Part shown: piece after piece, positions 8,937 to 17,321 of the stretch
Layout: the number at the start of each line of letters is the position of its first letter
Numbering within the stretch: position 1 is the stretch's first letter
Notes under the pieces: generated by a model
What the model saw: the letters and a program-made list of their open reading frames with translations, nothing else
Told to the model about the DNA's origin: nothing
Databases searched by the model: none
Translations under genes and position numbers: made by a program
Assembly: GCF_012516375.2 (NCBI RefSeq)
Contig: NZ_CP051204.2
Location: forward strand, 4,898,001 to 4,962,000
From: Chitinophaga oryzae
GTDB taxonomy: Bacteria > Bacteroidota > Bacteroidia > Chitinophagales > Chitinophagaceae
Reading direction: 5' to 3'
Length of the DNA: 64,000 bases

Positions 8937-10643
8937 ATGAAACCAAAAATATTCGCATATCTCCTTTGTATCGGTGCAGCGTTATCGTCTTCCTGCAGCA
9001 AGAGTTTCCTGGATGAAGACCCGTTATCTATCTATACACCGGACAACTCACTCCAGACGGCCACCCAATTCCAGCAGGCCACCAACAACCTGTACAATGG
9101 CGTCAGGAACATCTACATGGGCAATATCAACCTCGATACTTATTTCGGGTTGTATTACGCCACCGACTTTGCTTTCAACGGCACCGACTACGATCCGGCC
9201 GCTAAGCTGAACGCCTATAAGGCTACGATGGTACCCACATATTTCATCCCCGGTAACCTGTGGACGGCGTTTTATAAAATCATCACCAACGCCAATCTGG
9301 TCATTAGCCAGGTATCAAAATCCACCCGCCTGACCGACGCCGAGAAAAACAGTTTCCTTGGCCAGGCACTGTTCTTCCGGGCATATTCCTACAAGACGCT
9401 GGCCCATCTGTTCGGTGGCGTGCCCATTGAGCTGAACGAGCTGTCGGGCCCCCGTTACGATTACGTGCGTGCCAGCCGCGATGCCGTTTACCAGCAATGC
9501 AAAAAGGATTTTCAGCAGGCCATCACTTTGTTGGCAGATATCAGCAAAGTGCCGGACGGCACGGTGAACAAACAAATCGCGCAGCATATGCTGACAGAAG
9601 TACTGATCTCCCTGAAAGACTATGACGGCGCCATTGCCAGCGCAACGGAGGTCATCAGTTTCTCCGGTGTATCGCTGATGACCAGCCGCTTTGGCAGAAG
9701 GTCTAATTTACCCGGAGACGTTTACCGCGATCTGTTTGAGTACAACAACCAGAACTACAGCACGGGCAACCATGAAGGGCTGCTGGTGATACAAAGCACG
9801 CTGAATAATTCCGCGTCTGTCGGCGATCAGACCGCATGGGCCGTGGTACCCGGTTTAACAGGCGTGCGGATCGTGGAGTCCGTTAGCAAAACCAAAATGT
9901 CCATCCTGTTCAACGCCAAATTCGTTGACAGCGTTTCCTCCAACGGCATTGGCTGGATACGGCCTACCTCCCATTTCTTCTACGAAATATGGACGCCCGG
10001 AGATATGCGTAATTCTTCCCACAACATCGTTCGCGACATCCGCATCTCCGGTGTACCGGCCACTTCCCCTGATTATGGCAAGTGGTACGTAAAAGATGGC
10101 TACAAAGACAAAGTAGCGCCTGCGGACTTCAGGGATACCATCCGCAATTTCTACCCGGTCATCAGGAAAGCTTCTCCATCAGCCGGCGACTTCGTGTCTG
10201 TGGCCGGCCCGGCGATCCTCACCAATGTGACCAACCCATTCGGCGGCCTGTTGCTGAACGGGGCCTCCCGCCTGTTTATGCAGAAGTACATGGCCCGCCT
10301 GGCAGAGACCTACCTGCTGAGAGCCGAAGCGCACCTGGGCAAAGGCGATGCCCAGAAGGCCGCAGACGATATCAATGTAGTGCGCAACAGGGCCGGCGCA
10401 GCACCTGCCACCGCCGCGGAAATGAATATCGACTACCTGCTGGATGAACGGCTGAGAGAACTGTACATGGAAGAGTTCAGGGCGGTAACGCTTACCCGCC
10501 TGGGTAAACTGTACGACCGGGATAAAAAATACAATCCGAAGTCAGGGTTAACCATCGAGCCTTATCACAACCTGTGGCCGATACCAGCCACCGAGATCAC
10601 ACAGAATACCGGCGCTGTGCTGGAACAGAACCAGGGGTATTAA
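8937..10643 (+). CDS. SusD/RagB-family glycan-binding lipoprotein
   Basis: A 568-residue surface lipoprotein that forms the lid of the SusC transporter and binds glycan. The lipobox LSSSC places the lipidated Cys at residue 20. The helical TPR-like region covers roughly residues 60-250, with FFRAYSYKTLAHLFGGVPI typical of SusD, and the C-terminal RagB part carries ADDINVVRNRAGA and the ERLRELYMEEFRAVTLTRLGKL block. It begins 24 bp after susC and is the last gene of the plus-strand operon, being followed by two terminator hairpins. Confidence 0.95.
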   Translation: MKPKIFAYLLCIGAALSSSCSKSFLDEDPLSIYTPDNSLQTATQFQQATNNLYNGVRNIYMGNINLDTYFGLYYATDFAFNGTDYDPAAKLNAYKATMVPTYFIPGNLWTAFYKIITNANLVISQVSKSTRLTDAEKNSFLGQALFFRAYSYKTLAHLFGGVPIELNELSGPRYDYVRASRDAVYQQCKKDFQQAITLLADISKVPDGTVNKQIAQHMLTEVLISLKDYDGAIASATEVISFSGVSLMTSRFGRRSNLPGDVYRDLFEYNNQNYSTGNHEGLLVIQSTLNNSASVGDQTAWAVVPGLTGVRIVESVSKTKMSILFNAKFVDSVSSNGIGWIRPTSHFFYEIWTPGDMRNSSHNIVRDIRISGVPATSPDYGKWYVKDGYKDKVAPADFRDTIRNFYPVIRKASPSAGDFVSVAGPAILTNVTNPFGGLLLNGASRLFMQKYMARLAETYLLRAEAHLGKGDAQKAADDINVVRNRAGAAPATAAEMNIDYLLDERLRELYMEEFRAVTLTRLGKLYDRDKKYNPKSGLTIEPYHNLWPIPATEITQNTGAVLEQNQGY

Positions 10644-10650
10644 TATTTTG

Positions 10651-10684
10651 TCCCGGGGCTTCGGAAGCCCCGGGATTTTTTTTT
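10651..10684 (+). terminator. Strong intrinsic terminator after susD
   Basis: TCCCGGGGCTT pairs perfectly with AAGCCCCGGGA around a CGG loop (10651-10675), followed by a run of nine T. It begins 7 bp after the susD stop and closes the GH95-SusCD operon. Confidence 0.93.
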
Positions 10685-10754
10685 AATAGATACCGGTCGT
10701 TTCCCCGAACTTATCCAGGAAAATTTCATCGGCCACGCCGTAAAATACCTGCAT
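10683..10754 (-). other. Possible C-terminal gene remnant
   Basis: Between the two terminators, a 23-codon minus-strand frame starting at ATG 10754 ends in a stop at 10683-10685. It reads MQVFYGVADEIFLDKFGET and then TGIY, and stays open a few codons further upstream as FYLSA. The residue and codon usage look like real coding sequence, yet nothing matching lies upstream, so it may be the tail of a deleted gene. A chance open frame cannot be excluded. Confidence 0.2.
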
Positions 10755-10770
10755 CGCGGACAAATAGAAT

Positions 10771-10800
10771 CCCCCGGGAAATCCCGGAGGGGTCTTTTTT
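10771..10800 (+). terminator. Second terminator-like hairpin, plus strand
   Basis: CCCCCGGG pairs with CCCGGAGGGG through one mismatch around a short A-rich loop, followed by TCTTTTTT (10795-10800). It lies 128 bp after the susD stop and just before the stop of the convergent gene, where it would back up the first terminator and protect that gene from read-through. Confidence 0.65.
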
Positions 10801-10830
10801 GCTTTATACTGTAGTTGTGGGAGGCCTGGT

Positions 10831-13146
10831 TTATGGTATAACGGTAACGCCTGTACTGGTTATGCGGACTTTTATCGTTTGCCCGGCGGCGGCACTTACA
10901 TGCGGCCATTTCACAAATGCCGTGTACGGCAATGGAACGGCCGCCTGCCGGTTGTTCTCTGCCAGCAAGGACACCGTTGCATCGTAGGCTGTTGGGTTGG
11001 TAATGGCGATGACTAACGATGATTTTTCCTTCGCGATTATTTCAGTAACGACATGATCAAAGACGTATATCTCATTCTTATCCGTATTGATATAGATACC
11101 CGGGATTTCCAGCGCCATGAGCATGCCTGCCGTTTCCGTCCAGGAGTTGCGTGTGTTGATGAAATTTCCTACGCTCTCTTTGCCTTCGGCATCGCTGGGC
11201 TGGATGCGTTCCATCGAAGAACCGATGAGGTGATGCGTGGTCAGGTGGCCGGGCATGTTCACCGCCTCGGCATGGGCATGTTGTATGTCCCGCAACAGAT
11301 CGGCATACAGGCGGTTGCCGGTAGCCCTGAAGAGTTTAAACAGCGCATCACCGGAGGAAGTGCAGATACCGGGTGCGGCATGTTTGTTCTGGATGCTGGC
11401 CCATACAGCGCCGGCCATATGGCATTGTAACTGAGCAATGGCGCTACCGGATGGAAAAACAGGATCATAGGAAAGTGCCCATGTAGCACAGAGGGCGGCC
11501 TGTGTTTCGGTCATATGCAGCCAACGCCGCTCCCCTGTGTGGTTATACATGGCCATCAGCGACTCCAGGAGACCGAATGCTGACTCAGAGTTGGCATCGT
11601 GAGAAATATCTCCGCAGTCGCCGCCTGTAAGACCCTGCTTTTCAACATCGCGGTGGTAATAAAAGGCGGACGCATCCTTTGCCATTGTCGTCCATGCCGT
11701 AACGTGAAAATAGCGGGAAGCCATGATCATGCCCGCAGGCACGATCGCCCCCGCCGTGGAATTATAAACCGCAATCTCTCCTGTACCAGGAGCTATAAAT
11801 TGTCCGAATTCACCGTGTTTTTCCCAGGTGGCTGCGAAAGCCGTCGCCAGCCGCTTTGCAGCCTGCTCCCACTCCGGCCGTATCATCCGGCCGTACCCCT
11901 GCGCTTTCAGCAGCAGCAGGTGCTTCATCAGCCAGAACAGCACATCCCCGTTCTTCCGCACCATGGCCTGCAGCTCCGGGAAAGCAGGATGCATTTTCTC
12001 CGGGCGCAGCTTCCCATCGGCGGTAATACCACCGTAGAAATATCCGCTCAGGCCCTGCAGCTTCGCTGTAACAAAATCGAGCTCACTGAACACCCTTTGC
12101 CGTTCTTTTGCATCATTAAGCGCCAGCATGGGATAGGTATTGATCATACCACTCACCCATCCCAGCTGGAAATCATTATTGTTCTCCGGTCTGTAGTAGG
12201 CGCCGGTCTTCACTTCTATAAAGTTATCCCGGCAGATGTCCGTTGCACACTGCAACAGTTTGCTCATGGGTAATATGTTCCTGGGCGCATTGGGCCCGCT
12301 CAGTGCTTTTCGTACCTCCATCAGGCGGTGCAGCAGCGCCGGTATATTTTCTGCATCAAACACATACATGCGGAAACGGATGGCCACTGTATCGCCGGCT
12401 TTCCAGTCGGGCGCACGGTCACCGCTAAGATGAAAATCGCCGAATCCCGGCGCCAGCCGGCGTACTGCCGGCGCGGAGAGCGACAGCGAGCAGCTGTCTT
12501 TTGCCGCATTTTCTGTAATCGTGAGACCGCTGTTTCCCAGGGTGGTCTGCTGCGTGGTGAGCAGGATGAAACCTTTCTTTTCCTGTGGTGAAAAGAAACA
12601 GATAGCCGGTGTGGCGGCGTTGCCGGTTTGCAAATCTATCGTGGAAGGTTGCCCTGTTTCAATTGACAAACGCGGATTGTTGGAGATGGTGAGCGGCACC
12701 TTCGGATTGTAATACATATCCCGCGGATAGTCAGGATTGTAACCGTTTCCGATAGAACGGTAACGGTTGCCGTTGTACACGGAAGCCGGCACTAATACAT
12801 AGTGTTGCGGGCTCCATCGGGCAAAGTCCAGCGATACCGTGAGCGCGCATTGGGCGGCGCTGCCCTGTTCCAGTCTGCATGTCGCCTGTACGTCGGTCGC
12901 GCCGTCAGGCAGGGCCGTTGTCTTCACCTGCAGGCGCCAGTCGCCCCCGGCCGCCTGTGCCCTGTCCTGCCGGAATGTTTGCGCAGCTTTTAAAGCCGTC
13001 CCCTCATATTGACAGATCTGATACCGCAGCGCTCCATGCAACAGGCCCGGCAGATCGACGGCCGCCGGCTGCTGTGCCCACAGTGAATGCCACGCGCACA
13101 ACGCCAGTATCATAGTCAGGGACTTATAGCTGCACAAGTATTTCAT
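10831..13146 (-). CDS. Large secreted protein of unrecognised family, candidate glycoside hydrolase
   Basis: This 771-residue protein begins with a signal peptide (residues 1-25, ending HSLWAQQ) at the ATG of 13146. I do not recognise the family. The first 270 residues look like a beta-sandwich. The region from about 290 to 690 is helical, with regularly spaced aromatic and acidic segments (FQLGWVSGMINTYPML, LQGLSGYFYGGIT, GDCGDISHDANSESAFGLLE) as in (alpha/alpha)6-toroid glycosidases and lyases. A small beta domain ends the protein. This order resembles several carbohydrate-active families, and its position between a fucose-type locus and an AraC regulator fits a glycan role. Asp and Glu in GDCGDISHDANSE are candidate active-site residues; that is inference only. 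It is divergent from the AraC gene. Confidence 0.6.
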   Translation of the reverse strand: MKYLCSYKSLTMILALCAWHSLWAQQPAAVDLPGLLHGALRYQICQYEGTALKAAQTFRQDRAQAAGGDWRLQVKTTALPDGATDVQATCRLEQGSAAQCALTVSLDFARWSPQHYVLVPASVYNGNRYRSIGNGYNPDYPRDMYYNPKVPLTISNNPRLSIETGQPSTIDLQTGNAATPAICFFSPQEKKGFILLTTQQTTLGNSGLTITENAAKDSCSLSLSAPAVRRLAPGFGDFHLSGDRAPDWKAGDTVAIRFRMYVFDAENIPALLHRLMEVRKALSGPNAPRNILPMSKLLQCATDICRDNFIEVKTGAYYRPENNNDFQLGWVSGMINTYPMLALNDAKERQRVFSELDFVTAKLQGLSGYFYGGITADGKLRPEKMHPAFPELQAMVRKNGDVLFWLMKHLLLLKAQGYGRMIRPEWEQAAKRLATAFAATWEKHGEFGQFIAPGTGEIAVYNSTAGAIVPAGMIMASRYFHVTAWTTMAKDASAFYYHRDVEKQGLTGGDCGDISHDANSESAFGLLESLMAMYNHTGERRWLHMTETQAALCATWALSYDPVFPSGSAIAQLQCHMAGAVWASIQNKHAAPGICTSSGDALFKLFRATGNRLYADLLRDIQHAHAEAVNMPGHLTTHHLIGSSMERIQPSDAEGKESVGNFINTRNSWTETAGMLMALEIPGIYINTDKNEIYVFDHVVTEIIAKEKSSLVIAITNPTAYDATVSLLAENNRQAAVPLPYTAFVKWPHVSAAAGQTIKVRITSTGVTVIP

Positions 13147-13235
13147 GGTGCAAAAATCATTGATATGACTTCCATTTACCACCCGTTATTTGATCAATAC
13201 CGATGCTTTTTTTGCTGTCACAAAAACAGGTGAAT

Positions 13236-13257
13236 ATTTGCTAAACATTTGCTAAAA
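13236..13257 (+). promoter_or_regulatory. Tandem 11-bp direct repeat before the AraC gene
   Basis: ATTTGCTAAAC and ATTTGCTAAAA lie head to tail, 37 bp before the AraC start, in the 147-bp gap between divergent genes. Ten of eleven bases agree and the spacing is one helical turn, as expected for a site bound by two AraC-type HTH units. Autoregulation, or control of the divergent secreted protein, is the likely use. Confidence 0.45.
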
Positions 13258-13293
13258 TTGATTAACTTGGCATCGGGAGTATGCCACATATCT

Positions 13294-14175
13294 ATGCAAT
13301 ACATTTATGAGAACTTCACCTTTCCTCCGGACCAGTCATTTACCATCAGGTCAGAAATGTTGGAGATCAGGAGGTATACGGCATTGAAGTCACACGTGAA
13401 CTTTGAGATAGCGCTGATTGAAAACTGCTGCGGCAAACGTTTCATCGGCGATCATATCCGCGACTTTGAAGGTACGGAGCTGGTATTGCTGGGCAGTTAT
13501 CTGCCGCATTGCTGGCAGTATTACCAGGCGGTAGATCCTTTTCAGCCACCGGTAGCCACGGTAATTCATTTTTTCCCGGACTTTATGGGCCGGCAGCTGC
13601 TGGAAAAACCGGAGGCGCGGCAGTTGAACGCGCTCTTCGAAAAAGCCTCCAGGGGACTGCTGTTCACCGGCCCTGCCATCACCACTGCCAGGAACCTCAT
13701 GGCAGAAATGCTGGGGCAGTCAGGCCTCACCCGCGCCGTACTGATGTTACAGCTGCTGGACGCACTGGCGCAATCCGACTACGCAGAAGTGCTTTCCTCT
13801 CCGTACTTCAACGCGGTGGACAACTCCGGCGAAGCCAATAAAATCAACAAGGTATTTGATTATATATTCAGCCACTTCAAAGACGAGATCGTGTTACAGG
13901 ATGTGGCGGACCTCATCCCCATGTCTTCGGCCGCCTTCTGCCGTTTTTTCAAACGGAAGACCAACCGCACGCTGATTGACTTTGTAAAGGAAGTAAGAAT
14001 AGGACATGCCGCCAAACTGCTGCTGGAAGGGCATCATAATGTGGCAGAAGCCTGCTATGAAAGCGGGTATAACAATATCTCCAACTTCAACAAACATTTT
14101 AAGGACATCAAAGGGGTATCTCCCCGTGATTTTATGAAACGGTATAACGAACACACCGTCGCTATTCCTTCCTGA
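13294..14175 (+). CDS. AraC-family transcriptional regulator
   Basis: A 293-residue soluble regulator. The N-terminal 180 residues should form a cupin-like sensing domain (IALIENCCGKRFIGDH, and ELVLLGSYLPHCWQYY which resembles the sugar pocket strand of these regulators). The C-terminal residues 190-290 carry two helix-turn-helix units: LQDVADLIPMSSAAFCRFFK and the family signature NISNFNKHFKDIKGVSPRDF. ATG 13294 is preferred; ATG 13281 and a TTG at 13249 are in frame. It is divergent from the unrecognised secreted protein, and its 3' end overlaps the convergent mutarotase gene by 14 bp. Its target is likely one of the adjoining loci. Confidence 0.93.
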   Translation: MQYIYENFTFPPDQSFTIRSEMLEIRRYTALKSHVNFEIALIENCCGKRFIGDHIRDFEGTELVLLGSYLPHCWQYYQAVDPFQPPVATVIHFFPDFMGRQLLEKPEARQLNALFEKASRGLLFTGPAITTARNLMAEMLGQSGLTRAVLMLQLLDALAQSDYAEVLSSPYFNAVDNSGEANKINKVFDYIFSHFKDEIVLQDVADLIPMSSAAFCRFFKRKTNRTLIDFVKEVRIGHAAKLLLEGHHNVAEACYESGYNNISNFNKHFKDIKGVSPRDFMKRYNEHTVAIPS

Positions 14176-14575
14176 ATTCATAAAAAGGAACAGCTTCCAC
14201 CCAGGTTTGCCCCTGCGCCGTGCCGGGCACGCCTACCTGGTAGCCGGCCATCAGCCGGTTCCATTCCGCACAGCGCGGACTGTATGCCTCCGCTGTTTTT
14301 CCCATCTGCCCCAGGTCAGCGCCAACAGGCACTTCGATTTTCATCACCAGTAAATACTGATAACGGTAAAGCGAGATCTTTTTATAACCTGCTTTCCGGA
14401 AACCGGCCTCCACTTCCGGCCATACCTGCCGGTGATAATGAAGGTATTCCTGTAACTTCTTTTCTTCCGGCACAATGTTCACCACGAACACCTTTTCTTC
14501 CGTTTTCATTTCTTTGCTCCCGCCGCAAGACAACAGGCATGCCGCGAAGGAGACCAATAATATGCTTTTCATCAT
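14162..14575 (-). CDS. Lipoprotein L-rhamnose/L-fucose mutarotase-like protein
   Basis: This 137-residue protein belongs by pattern to the RhaM mutarotase family, which interconverts anomers of 6-deoxy sugars. YHRQVWPEVEAGFRKAGYKKISLY contains the catalytic-type His of the family, and YLLVMKIEV and CAEWNRLMAGYQ follow in the expected order. Unlike cytoplasmic RhaM, it starts with a lipoprotein signal (lipobox LLSC, Cys17), so it should be anchored outside the cytoplasm. ATG 14575 overlaps the symporter stop as ATGA, which suggests translational coupling. Its export next to a symporter suggests that it supplies the transported anomer. Preference for fucose, galactose or rhamnose is not resolved. 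Confidence 0.82.
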   Translation of the reverse strand: MMKSILLVSFAACLLSCGGSKEMKTEEKVFVVNIVPEEKKLQEYLHYHRQVWPEVEAGFRKAGYKKISLYRYQYLLVMKIEVPVGADLGQMGKTAEAYSPRCAEWNRLMAGYQVGVPGTAQGQTWVEAVPFYEFRKE

Positions 14576-16122
14576 CTGTTTAATACAAAGTAAATAATCA
14601 ACATCACCGCTGCCAATACCGCCCAACCGGCCCACACCCTGCGTGACTGTCCCCCGCCTTTTTCGGCAGCAGCCACCGGTTCGCTGCCTGCGGCAGCTGG
14701 CGCTGTCAGTAACGATACCAGCATGATCACCACCGCCAGCGCGATAAAAAGATACACCGACAACAGCAGGAAGTGAGGCCAGAATCCTTTATACGGGTAG
14801 TTCAGCAGGTAACATACCCCTATCAGCAGGCAAACAGACCCACCACCGTACAGGACCGTCAGCACCGCCGCCCTGTTGGTCCGCTTCCAGAAAACAGAAG
14901 CGAGAAACACCACCGACAACGGCGGGGCCAGGATAGACACCATGCCCTGTGTGATCTCAAACAACCCTTTACCGGAATACAAAAACATCGCTGCAATGCC
15001 GATGGCCAGCAAAGCCGCCAGCACCGTCACCCACCGGCCGGTACGTAACCGGCTCCCTTCGTCCGTTGTGCGGAACTGCGCCACCACGTCCAGCGTAAAT
15101 ACCGTGCTGAAAGAATTGAGCCCCGACGATACGGTATCGATCAGCGCCGCAATCAGCGCGGCAATGCACAGGCCGCGGAAACCGTCCGGCATCAGCTGTT
15201 TCACCAGCGTAATGTAGGCATTATCAGCCGTGGTGATATCCCTGAATAATATAAAACAGATAATGCCCGGCAGCAGAAATATCACCGGGGTGATGATCTT
15301 CAGCGCCGCGATAAACAACGCTCCATACTGCCCTTCCCGCAGGTCTTTGGCACCCAGCATTTTCTGAACGATGGTCTGGTCTGCACACCAATAGTAGATC
15401 GCTACCACCGGATAACCCGCCAGGATGGCTACCCATGAATATTCCGGGTCGTCGGCGCCATGAAACAGTTTCCAGAAATTCTCCGGCACTTCATGATGCA
15501 CAGCCCCGGAGGTCATCATCCTGTTAAACGCCAGCACCGTTAGTATCAGCGATGACACGATAATAATGACCGATTGAAAAATCCCCGTGCGCACCACCGC
15601 CCTGAAACCGCCTGCGGCCGTGTAACTGGTAGCAATCAGCGCTATCAGCGCCACTGCATACAACAGCGGACAGCCCAATACCTGCGAGATCACCAGTCCG
15701 CCGGCATACAGCGCACTGCCCAGCCAGACAACCAGTATAGATACAAGACTATAAATCACCAGGAAATTGTAAGCGCTTTTTCCATACCGGTGCAGCAGGT
15801 ACTGAGGGATAGTGCTGATACCGGCCGACAGGTACCGGGGCAGGAAAAACATCGCCAGCAGCAACAGGAATATCCACGCCAGCCACTCAAAATTGGCGCC
15901 TACCACCCCCTGGGAAAAACCCAGGCTGGACATACCGATCAGCATCATGGGACCGGCATTGGCGCTGAACATGGAAAAACCGATCTGCCACCAACGCAGC
16001 GACCGGCCTCCTAAAAAAATGTCCTTTCCGCTGTTTCTGCCCAGGAAAAAACCCAGCGCAAAAAGCGCGATAATATACAACACCAGCACAATGCAGTCAA
16101 CTCCGGTAAGTGATATATTCAC
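14572..16122 (-). CDS. SSS-family sodium/sugar symporter
   Basis: A 516-residue inner-membrane protein with about 14 hydrophobic segments. It has the SSS hallmark near residue 35 (FLGGRSLRWWQIGFSMFSAN) and the conserved IALIDTVSSGLNSFSTVFTLD block after the centre. It should import a monosaccharide with sodium. The start is a GTG at 16122, forced by an in-frame stop 10 bp upstream. It lies 16 bp after the enolase-family gene and overlaps the mutarotase gene. The operon partners suggest L-fucose or L-galactose as substrate, but SSS specificity cannot be read from sequence. Confidence 0.9.
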   Translation of the reverse strand: MNISLTGVDCIVLVLYIIALFALGFFLGRNSGKDIFLGGRSLRWWQIGFSMFSANAGPMMLIGMSSLGFSQGVVGANFEWLAWIFLLLLAMFFLPRYLSAGISTIPQYLLHRYGKSAYNFLVIYSLVSILVVWLGSALYAGGLVISQVLGCPLLYAVALIALIATSYTAAGGFRAVVRTGIFQSVIIIVSSLILTVLAFNRMMTSGAVHHEVPENFWKLFHGADDPEYSWVAILAGYPVVAIYYWCADQTIVQKMLGAKDLREGQYGALFIAALKIITPVIFLLPGIICFILFRDITTADNAYITLVKQLMPDGFRGLCIAALIAALIDTVSSGLNSFSTVFTLDVVAQFRTTDEGSRLRTGRWVTVLAALLAIGIAAMFLYSGKGLFEITQGMVSILAPPLSVVFLASVFWKRTNRAAVLTVLYGGGSVCLLIGVCYLLNYPYKGFWPHFLLLSVYLFIALAVVIMLVSLLTAPAAAGSEPVAAAEKGGGQSRRVWAGWAVLAAVMLIIYFVLNR

Positions 16123-16138
16123 AGGCGTGTGTTAAAGA

Positions 16139-17311
16139 TCATAGTGATACAATGGGTGAATACTTCCTGATATTCAGATTGTTCCAGGAATAGTGTTTCA
16201 CAATTTTATCCGCCTTCCGGCAATAGTCCCAGTCCACCCGTACCGGCATACCGGCCACCTCCGGCAATACAAAAGTACCATTCTTCCATTCGGGACGCAC
16301 ACTGAAATAACGTTCCAGTCCATACATAATAGCATACAGGTATTCCACTTCGCAGGCCGCGTCCGCGGTGGCCATCAGTGCCGCTGTAAACAGCGAATAA
16401 CCACCGGAGGAAAAGTCCACGCCGCTCTTCGCCGCCAGGTCCCGCACCTCTTTCCATTCGTTCACCCCGCCCAGATGCGTAGGCACCGGCTGCAGATGCC
16501 GCACGCCCAGGCTTACCAGCGTAGGGAATAAACGCGATGTACGTTCCGACTCGCCAAAAGAGATACAGAGTGGCGTGCGACTGCACAACGCCCCTATCTG
16601 TTCAAATGCGGCAGAATGGATCGGCTCTTCAAACCAGGCCACATTTTCTGCGGCGATCATATCCGCAAAACGCAATGCTTCCTCTCCGCTCCATATCTGG
16701 TTGGCATCTACCGCCAGGCGGATATCCTTTCCCAGCAGGCTACGGACAAACTTCACACGGGCCGCATCTTCCTCCATCCTGCTGCCGAAGCCTTTGCCTA
16801 CCTTCATTTTATAACAGTCCGCTCCCGCATCCAGGAAGAGGCGTACTTCTTTCTCCAGTTCGGGCAGGGTGTAGTTGGTGCCGCCACCGCTGCCATACAT
16901 TTTTACGGTGTCTCTTTCTGCGTTGAGGTAGCGGTGCAACGGCACCCCTTCCCGGCGGGCGGCCAGGTCATGCAGGGCCAGGTCTATCTGCCCTACCAGC
17001 GCCGACGCCGGGCCTCTGAAGCCCTCGTTGCGGATAGACCAGTACAGCAGCCGGTACAACTGGTGATACGGCATGTGATGGCTGTGCAGCAGGATGGGCA
17101 ACAGGCAGTTTTCCAGGATATTGATATAGCTGCTGTAAACGGGCGCTTCGCCGATAAAGCCGCTTTCATCCTCCAGGGTGATCAGCGCCAGGCCGAACGC
17201 AGGGAAAGGCCCCATAGTCGCATCCTGGATGGGCGTCACTGCCGTGGCGGGTTCCAGCTCCCTCAGCTGCACGCTGGTGATGTTGAAGATTTGATGATCG
17301 ATACTATACAA
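16139..17311 (-). CDS. Enolase-superfamily acid-sugar dehydratase-like enzyme
   Basis: A 390-residue mandelate racemase/muconate lactonizing-type protein. The N-terminal capping domain (to about residue 125) and the barrel are clear. The KxK motif is YKMKVGKGFG, and three metal ligands lie in AVDANQ, WFEEPI and SFGESE. The His-Asp dyad expected in most sugar-acid dehydratases is not visible: the usual QPD and PHG positions read QPVPTHLGG and FSSGGYS. Gene context (sugar dehydrogenase, mutarotase, symporter) suggests an L-fuconate- or L-galactonate-type dehydratase, but the altered site makes this tentative. The start appears to be TTG at 17311, 10 bp after the reductase stop; the next in-frame ATG would delete part of the cap. 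Confidence 0.85.
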   Translation of the reverse strand: MYSIDHQIFNITSVQLRELEPATAVTPIQDATMGPFPAFGLALITLEDESGFIGEAPVYSSYINILENCLLPILLHSHHMPYHQLYRLLYWSIRNEGFRGPASALVGQIDLALHDLAARREGVPLHRYLNAERDTVKMYGSGGGTNYTLPELEKEVRLFLDAGADCYKMKVGKGFGSRMEEDAARVKFVRSLLGKDIRLAVDANQIWSGEEALRFADMIAAENVAWFEEPIHSAAFEQIGALCSRTPLCISFGESERTSRLFPTLVSLGVRHLQPVPTHLGGVNEWKEVRDLAAKSGVDFSSGGYSLFTAALMATADAACEVEYLYAIMYGLERYFSVRPEWKNGTFVLPEVAGMPVRVDWDYCRKADKIVKHYSWNNLNIRKYSPIVSL

Positions 17312-17321
17312 GGCTAAGTAT

